Assembly: GCA_014885115.2 (NCBI GenBank)
Contig: WKLE02002090.1
Location: 1-47,992 of the forward strand
Direction of reading: 5' to 3'
DNA from: Asterionellopsis glacialis
Lineage: Eukaryota > Bacillariophyta > Plagiogrammaphyceae > Rhaphoneidales > Asterionellopsidaceae
Length of the DNA: 47,992 nucleotides
Positions 43,201 through 47,992 of the stretch are shown here, piece by piece. How positions within the stretch are numbered: position 1 is the stretch's first letter; the number at the start of each line of letters is the position of its first letter. The notes under the pieces were generated by a model that saw only the letters and a program-made list of their open reading frames with translations, ran no database searches and was not told the origin of the DNA. A program made the translations under genes and the position numbers.

Positions 43201-44583
43201 GCTAACGGAGTTATCAATCCAAGAGCACATTAAAACAGCATTTTTGATAGATTTGGTGCACGCAATCATTGCAGAATTCGATCGGAACATCTCTCAACTA
43301 TCAAAGACCTCCTTGGATATGACATCTCTTGGCATGGTACGTATGTTCGATGCTGTGATTCGCTACCTGTTATCATGCCATGGAAAGACAGTCTTTCAAC
43401 TTGGGTCGACAGCACTTGATTTTTCTCCAAAAGAAACAACAAATATACCGTGGTTCAGTCTTTTGGACCCATTCCGCTGCGATTTTCCAGAGGGCGATAC
43501 AAAAAATGAAGAATTTTGTGGATCGCCGGAGAACGGATTTGTTGATTTTAGAAAATCGAAGAATGTGCAACAGGAACAAAGTGAAGATGAATTGCGAGAG
43601 AGTACAGTGAGTTCTGATGAAGTAAATGTGGTCAATTTGGCTTTAGAAAGGATTTGCTTCCTTTTATCTACAGGTAACTTGATGGTGCAGGTGGCAAGTT
43701 GTGAAGCTTTAGTACATGGCTACTCATTTTTTGATGTAATCAGAAAGATTTCAGAGGTAGGGCAACTGTAGTTTCAATTTTCGTCTCGCCGCAGATACAT
43801 CCGTTTCATAGTCCTTACTAATTTTGCTGCTTTGTTGGACTGAACACACCCTAGGGCAAGGAAACACATCAGAATACGTTTCTTTTGCAATCTATTAGTT
43901 CTTCGTGGCCTGCCATTATTTCTCGGTTCCGATCAGCTTCTTCCACGATCCTTCAAGCTCGAAAAGCAACAACCCTATCCTTCCAGCATCTTGTCGCAAA
44001 GCCATCCATTGCCGCGATAGACACAAGTGCTTCACAAGAAACTTTTTTGTGCCATCTTTTGGGTGTAGTTTCAGCATTTTGCGAATTATCCGATGACTTT
44101 ATGGTTAGCAGGTTTAAGAGTGATGTATGGCCTATAATGGCAAAGATAATTGGAGTTTTTATTGCTGACCGAAGGGCCCCTCCTCCGTACAAAGAGATGA
44201 CTTCCTCAAACGGGCAGCTTACTTTATTGAAATCAACACTAGAGTCACTCACTAGGGTCTTTGTTAGAAGTAAGTGTGGTCCCGGACTAGCTGATATAAT
44301 ACCAGCTGCGGGGACTTTGATTTTTCCGTTGCTAGCGGACAGCAACGATGCTATAGCCAATGCGGCAACCGACGCAGTGAAAGCTATGTTAATGACAGAT
44401 TGTGACTCATTGTGGAGAGCTCTGGTGTCCATGAGCGGTATGCCTTTTCCAGATCAGCCTTTCAAGGCGAGCGAGCAGGCGGGCTCTGTGAATGCTGTGA
44501 AATATCCGTCATCACAATTACAGAGAAAGGTGCAGCACTTGATTGAATTTGTCAATCAGTTGCCTGAGCAACCATTGTACTAA
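40248..44583 (+). CDS. TTI1: TTI1-like TTT-complex co-chaperone, five exons
   Basis: Exons are 40248-41258, 41348-41807, 41906-42199, 42288-43756 and 43855-44583, giving 1320 residues. Introns are 88-98 bp with GT..AG ends. The start is uncertain: ATGs at 40248, 40290 and 40335 are in phase, and the residues before about 30 are poorly conserved-looking. The protein is helical and HEAT-repeat-like. TTI1 signatures are VAVADYILLPLVLILERS near the N-terminus, FPGCFAGIYRFILSQLRL across the first splice, and DDFMVSRFKSDVWPIMAKII near the C-terminus. Known: TTI1, with TEL2 and TTI2, matures PI3K-like kinases such as TOR, ATM and ATR via HSP90. The fourth join (IRKISE to GKETHQNTFLL) links the last HEAT block. 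The gene converges on a broken ATPase fragment. Confidence 0.85.
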
Positions 44584-44795
44584 CCTTTCGCTTTGAAACT
44601 GTTAGTTCTGAGGCGTTGCTGGAAAAAAGTCAATGCATATTCTACAGGCTCAAGCACAACAAATACACCTTCAATCTTTTTGAAAGCATTAGAATTGTTT
44701 TGCTATGGTGGGGGGTTTTCCAATTTTCGAAAGTGTTTCGTGCGGCATCCTTTGTGCTAGCTGTGAGCTACTAGGTACAATGACTTGGCATTAAA

Positions 44796-45590
44796 TCAAA
44801 CGTGCCGACAGTGAATAAAGAAGTGGTAGGAAAACGTATTGATTCTTCGTTGATGATTCTCCATAGTTTGTCCAGCTTGTCCTTGTTCTAAAGGTTCCAG
44901 TTGAAAAGGGTATTGGGCCTTCATTTGATCCACTTTTGCCGTTGCACCCCATTCCTTGAAAAGAACATATCCCTTCCTGAGATGCTCACGCGCTAAAGTA
45001 TTGTTATCATTATCTGCTAATAAAGCTAGACCTGTCCGTTCGTTCGCAAGTGCTTCTTCTTTTGGAAAACTCTCAACTTGAGCTTTTCGACTAGATTCAA
45101 CATACATGCGATAACCAATTGCTCGTCTACTATTCAAATTTGCAAATTCCGCCTCGAAGAGCAGCAATTTATTTAAGCAGTTTTCTGGTATGTCGTGTAA
45201 AATTTTTCATTTTTCGTATACTATCCTTGGCTATCTTCACATTCTTTTTTCGGTTGTCCTTTTCCGTTCTTGACAATGCAATACAAGTTAAATAAATATA
45301 GTGAGATAAAGGATGAAAGATCTTGCCCTCTTTGCAGCCTCCCATGCACGGTCGTAATCATTAAATGCGTACGACTGCAAGAGACTGTAAAACCAAAATG
45401 CATTCTCTAGTCGACCGTTATCTGTTTCGACTGCCTTTTTCAGAACTACATTTTCGTCCATGGCTTCAACAGTGAGTATGACATGCTTGAAATACCACTG
45501 CAGTGAAAGATGATCAAAGATTGTGCTAATATGAATCCATTTTTTGGAGAATTGAAGCAGCCTCTTCAGATATGGTGGTCTGTGACTGGA
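44796..45590 (-). pseudogene. 5'-truncated relic of a multidomain signalling ATPase (TPR-like C-terminus)
   Basis: Minus-strand segments in shifting frames read, from upstream: SQTTISEEAASILQKMDSY; HLSLQWYFKHVILTVEAMDE; NAFWFYSLLQSYAFNDYDRA followed by WEAAKRARSF; KNVKIAKDSIRKMKN; IPENCLNKLLLFEAEFANLN. The last open part (to 44796) adds FPKEEALANERTGLALL and LRKGYVLFKEWGATAKVDQM. The A-L-A-NER...Y..WGA.AK pattern is typical of the TPR-like C-terminal region of large AAA-ATPase/protein-kinase/histidine-kinase proteins. At least two frame changes and a stop lie between pieces. The rest of such a gene would overlap the aldehyde dehydrogenase 3' end at 45751, so it is truncated. A small intron-containing gene is possible but less likely. 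Confidence 0.5.
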
Positions 45591-45750
45591 AATAATTGTA
45601 CGAAATGAACATTAGTTAATTGATAAATGTTAGCATTAGCAGCAGTACATCTAAGCAAAGATGTGGTTTCAATTGTAATTCCCAAGAAAGGAAATGAACT
45701 ATATTTAATATAAAGCTATGTTTTTATGATGTGGTTGTAGAATATAATAT

Positions 45751-47574
45751 TCATGCATTACTCATCAAAGAACTCTTGGAAAACTGTCCAATGTAAGTCC
45801 AAACAGCTGCAAAAATCCGAACCACAATAAGTCTCAAGATTGAAGCTATTCCTAGAGGAATCGATGGTGCGGATGACATCGTAAAGAGTGCATCAAAGAT
45901 GATTTTGGGTGGTTTTGATTCTATATCAAATAATGGTTTAGTCATCAATGCAGGTCCGTGAACAACAGTCTTGACCGGCTTGGCTAAACTATAATGATTA
46001 CCAATATAACCAACCCCTGACTGACCCGTTTTGTCATGGGGACTACCAGCCCAGATGCATCCTTTGGTCATGGCTAGATACCCAGTGGCACTCCACGTGT
46101 TCACAGCGACTGTTCCATACTCTAGTGATGCTACAGTACTATCTAGAGCGACTTTGTCTTGCTTAGCTGAAGCAGGAACAATCAAACTACAGCTTAAACT
46201 GCCATAAATATTTGATTTGTCATTGACAAATGGTGCAGCAATGTTTTCAACAAATGCTTTCTCGCTACTACTGCTGCTACTACTCGATAACTCTACAAGC
46301 ACAAGGACGGGCCCAAATGCTTCTGTTAGAAGCCCATAAGAATTGTAGTCTAGCTCGCCAGGAGTCCCACATTCGAGCACGACAACCTGATCTTCCTCTG
46401 ACTTGCCTGTCCCGGAAATAAGAGGAGCTTCTACCATTATGGATCGGTCATATTTCTCTTCTATTTCCCTCTTACGTTCCTTAGAACCAGGATAATAACA
46501 AGGAAAAGTAGACTGGCGCTTGAGTTCTGTGGTCAAGGCTTCTCGAAATTGATCTTTCTGATTCCATTCCTTGGAAACGATCACTGCTTGGGCAGACAGA
46601 CAAGCTGCGCCTCCAAAGTTTTTCTTCGAGGCAACAATCATTCGGGCAACATGCATCAATTCTTTTTTATCATACACTCCCGCGGACAGAATCCAAGGGG
46701 TCACACAGCCTAACTCAGAAGTGACCATGTCACGAATCTCCTGCTTGGACTTATGAGTCCTTGTTTGACTCAAGGTCTCTATTAAAGCAACCTCAGTTTT
46801 GAGTGAACCGGTCATGTGAACATGGCCAACTAATGGGTTAGACAGCAGTTTTTTTGTATCTGGGATGCCTTTATCCAAAATTTGAGCTATATATCCTCTT
46901 CGAATCAAAGGCTCTAGAAGGATTCCGTACGGACCAATTAGATATGGTCGCAATGGGTGATGCTTGAGAAGCACTGTCTCACGATGAAGAATACATCTCT
47001 GAAGAGTGTCAATCAAGCTAAGAGTACTTTCATTTCCAGCCCCTAGTACTACAGTCACAGATTTTTCTTGATTCTTGAAACATTCTTGTTGTTCGGTGGT
47101 TGATTCGGTCCATAGCTCAAATTCGTGTCCAGGAAGAAATGGATCCGTAATTGAGCCATGCACGGTATAAGTTCGTTTTTCTCTACCAGATTGGACTTTC
47201 AAGGCAGTTCTACTTGATTTGAGGAGATCGGGTACATCACAATTGTCAGCACCTTCACGGTATTCAAGACTTCGAATGCAATTATCTAAGAACGAAGTCA
47301 ACATATTTATCATGAAGAACTTCATTTCAGAAGCCATGTTTTCTGCATGTGGTGGCATTTCTTTGTTTTGACCTGTCCATGTTTCTGGAAGGATACCTCG
47401 TAGTTTCAATTCCTCGGCAATCCAGTTGTCTTGGACAGACCATTCACCAGCGCGACTTCGAATGGAATCCAAGATTTCTTTACACACATCAGCCAAGTCT
47501 TTGTTGGAAAGAGACGAAATCTCAGAGGATTTCTCTGCTAGCCCGAGAATCATAGTCGAATAGTCGTTTGTCAT
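45751..47574 (-). CDS. Aldehyde dehydrogenase superfamily protein with C-terminal hydrophobic anchor
   Basis: A single exon encodes 607 residues from ATG. The first 110 residues are an extension not typical of ALDH. The NAD-binding region has VTVVLGAGN, the substrate/cofactor Lys in ETVLLKHHPL, and VHMTGSLKTEVAL matching the h.TGS turn. SELGCVTPWIL occupies the place of the usual ELGGK. The catalytic Cys is C325 in FGGAACLSAQAV. The C-terminal half keeps LLTEAFGPVLVLVEL (the E.FGP motif). Known: ALDHs oxidise aldehydes to acids with NAD(P)+. A final hydrophobic stretch (about 570-592, IPLGIASILRLIVVRIFAAV) could anchor it in a membrane. It most resembles long ALDH-like proteins of actinobacteria; substrate unknown. 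Confidence 0.85.
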   Translation of the reverse strand: MTNDYSTMILGLAEKSSEISSLSNKDLADVCKEILDSIRSRAGEWSVQDNWIAEELKLRGILPETWTGQNKEMPPHAENMASEMKFFMINMLTSFLDNCIRSLEYREGADNCDVPDLLKSSRTALKVQSGREKRTYTVHGSITDPFLPGHEFELWTESTTEQQECFKNQEKSVTVVLGAGNESTLSLIDTLQRCILHRETVLLKHHPLRPYLIGPYGILLEPLIRRGYIAQILDKGIPDTKKLLSNPLVGHVHMTGSLKTEVALIETLSQTRTHKSKQEIRDMVTSELGCVTPWILSAGVYDKKELMHVARMIVASKKNFGGAACLSAQAVIVSKEWNQKDQFREALTTELKRQSTFPCYYPGSKERKREIEEKYDRSIMVEAPLISGTGKSEEDQVVVLECGTPGELDYNSYGLLTEAFGPVLVLVELSSSSSSSSEKAFVENIAAPFVNDKSNIYGSLSCSLIVPASAKQDKVALDSTVASLEYGTVAVNTWSATGYLAMTKGCIWAGSPHDKTGQSGVGYIGNHYSLAKPVKTVVHGPALMTKPLFDIESKPPKIIFDALFTMSSAPSIPLGIASILRLIVVRIFAAVWTYIGQFSKSSLMSNA

Positions 47575-47992
47575 GCTGGGAGGCGACTTTGAACGCAGTT
47601 CTTTGGCGTGCGAAGATTGGAAAACTTTTTAACATGCGACTCCTCTTACTCTATTTTCAAGAATGTAAAAAAGTTCAGCAAAAGTGCACGAACACAAAGA
47701 ATTAATAGAGTCAGCAGTCAGTCGATTTACTCATTTATCGTCCTTTGTGAGTCTCCTATTCTACTGTGTTTATATTCTAGAAGTGAGAAGTCAGTCGATT
47801 TACCTGTACTAGAGTTGTATACTTCAGTAGGGTCCTATCTACAGGTACTTAAAAATATTTCAACTACCAGGTACGGAAAATACAGAGTCCTACGTTCAAA
47901 ACTCCGAATTTCATGTACCTGGGACACCTGCGGATTTGTTCCAAATCCATATTTGACGTCATCATGACAAACCAAATGTAGAAATGTTCAAA
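47575..47992. other. Upstream region of the aldehyde dehydrogenase gene
   Basis: These 418 bp run to the window edge. They contain a direct repeat of AGTCAGTCGATTTAC (47715-47729 and about 47789-47803) and several GTAC strings (47816, 47845, 47872, 47916). No gene is supported. The window may cut a gene to the right. Confidence 0.5.

Noticed and set aside
43757..43800. Alternative acceptor (CCGCAG at about 43789-43794) in the last TTI1 intron
   Set aside because: Using it would bring in-frame stops before the conserved C-terminal block; the CCCTAG acceptor at 43854 keeps the frame open.
1..47992. CRISPR arrays, bacterial operons or a phage region
   Set aside because: Introns, plastid presequences and eukaryotic chromatin genes show a nuclear genome; no regularly spaced repeats were seen.

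Overview
The window is nuclear DNA from a photosynthetic stramenopile, most likely a diatom. Genes lie on both strands with long single ORFs, and several carry short (76-138 bp) GT..AG introns. Several N-termini look like diatom plastid presequences: a signal peptide followed by a phenylalanine at the cleavage site, as in the ASAFAP motif of the IscA-like and ChaN-like proteins. One protein carries a DUF6824-like domain, which I know as a diatom family. The sequence is A+T-rich, and gene-poor stretches contain transposon and gene relics plus one 24-N assembly gap at 12667-12690.

Left part (1-8 kb). A 1229-residue minus-strand protein joins a zinc finger, a TruA-type tRNA pseudouridine synthase, a 2-oxoglutarate/Fe(II) oxygenase and an FkbM methyltransferase. 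It diverges from a two-exon PP2A B''-type regulatory subunit, which converges on a nuclear TatB-like protein gene.

Gene-poor region (8-17 kb). This holds a decayed DDE-type transposase (about 9.7-10.9 kb, minus), hairpins around the assembly gap, one unknown serine-rich protein and a plastid-targeted IscA/HesB iron-sulfur assembly protein.

Middle (17-28.4 kb). A three-exon secretory glutaredoxin can be read only by splicing. Next to it is a frameshifted relic of an amino-acid transporter. A five-exon, 2285-residue SWR1-type chromatin remodeller follows on the minus strand. It has four tandem acidic modules before the ATPase and a WW/F-box/beta-helix tail after it. It diverges from a DHHC palmitoyltransferase.

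Right part (28.4-48 kb). The order is a WbsX-like Golgi-type glycosyltransferase, a mitochondrial arginase (two exons), a thylakoid-lumen ChaN-like protein with a twin-arginine signal (two exons), and an F-box/WD40/DUF6824/RanBP2-zinc-finger protein. These are followed by a GTAC-rich intergenic stretch, an unknown disordered protein, a five-exon TTI1 co-chaperone, a broken TPR-like fragment of a large signalling ATPase, and an aldehyde dehydrogenase.

The genes do not form one pathway; this is ordinary eukaryotic gene order. The notable content is architectural: the tRNA-modification-like four-domain fusion, the SWR1 protein with repeated modules and an FBXO10/11-like tail, and the nuclear TatB-like protein without a visible transit peptide. 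All exon joins were deduced by reading splice signals and protein continuity by eye. Family calls rest on motifs recognised from memory, not on searches.
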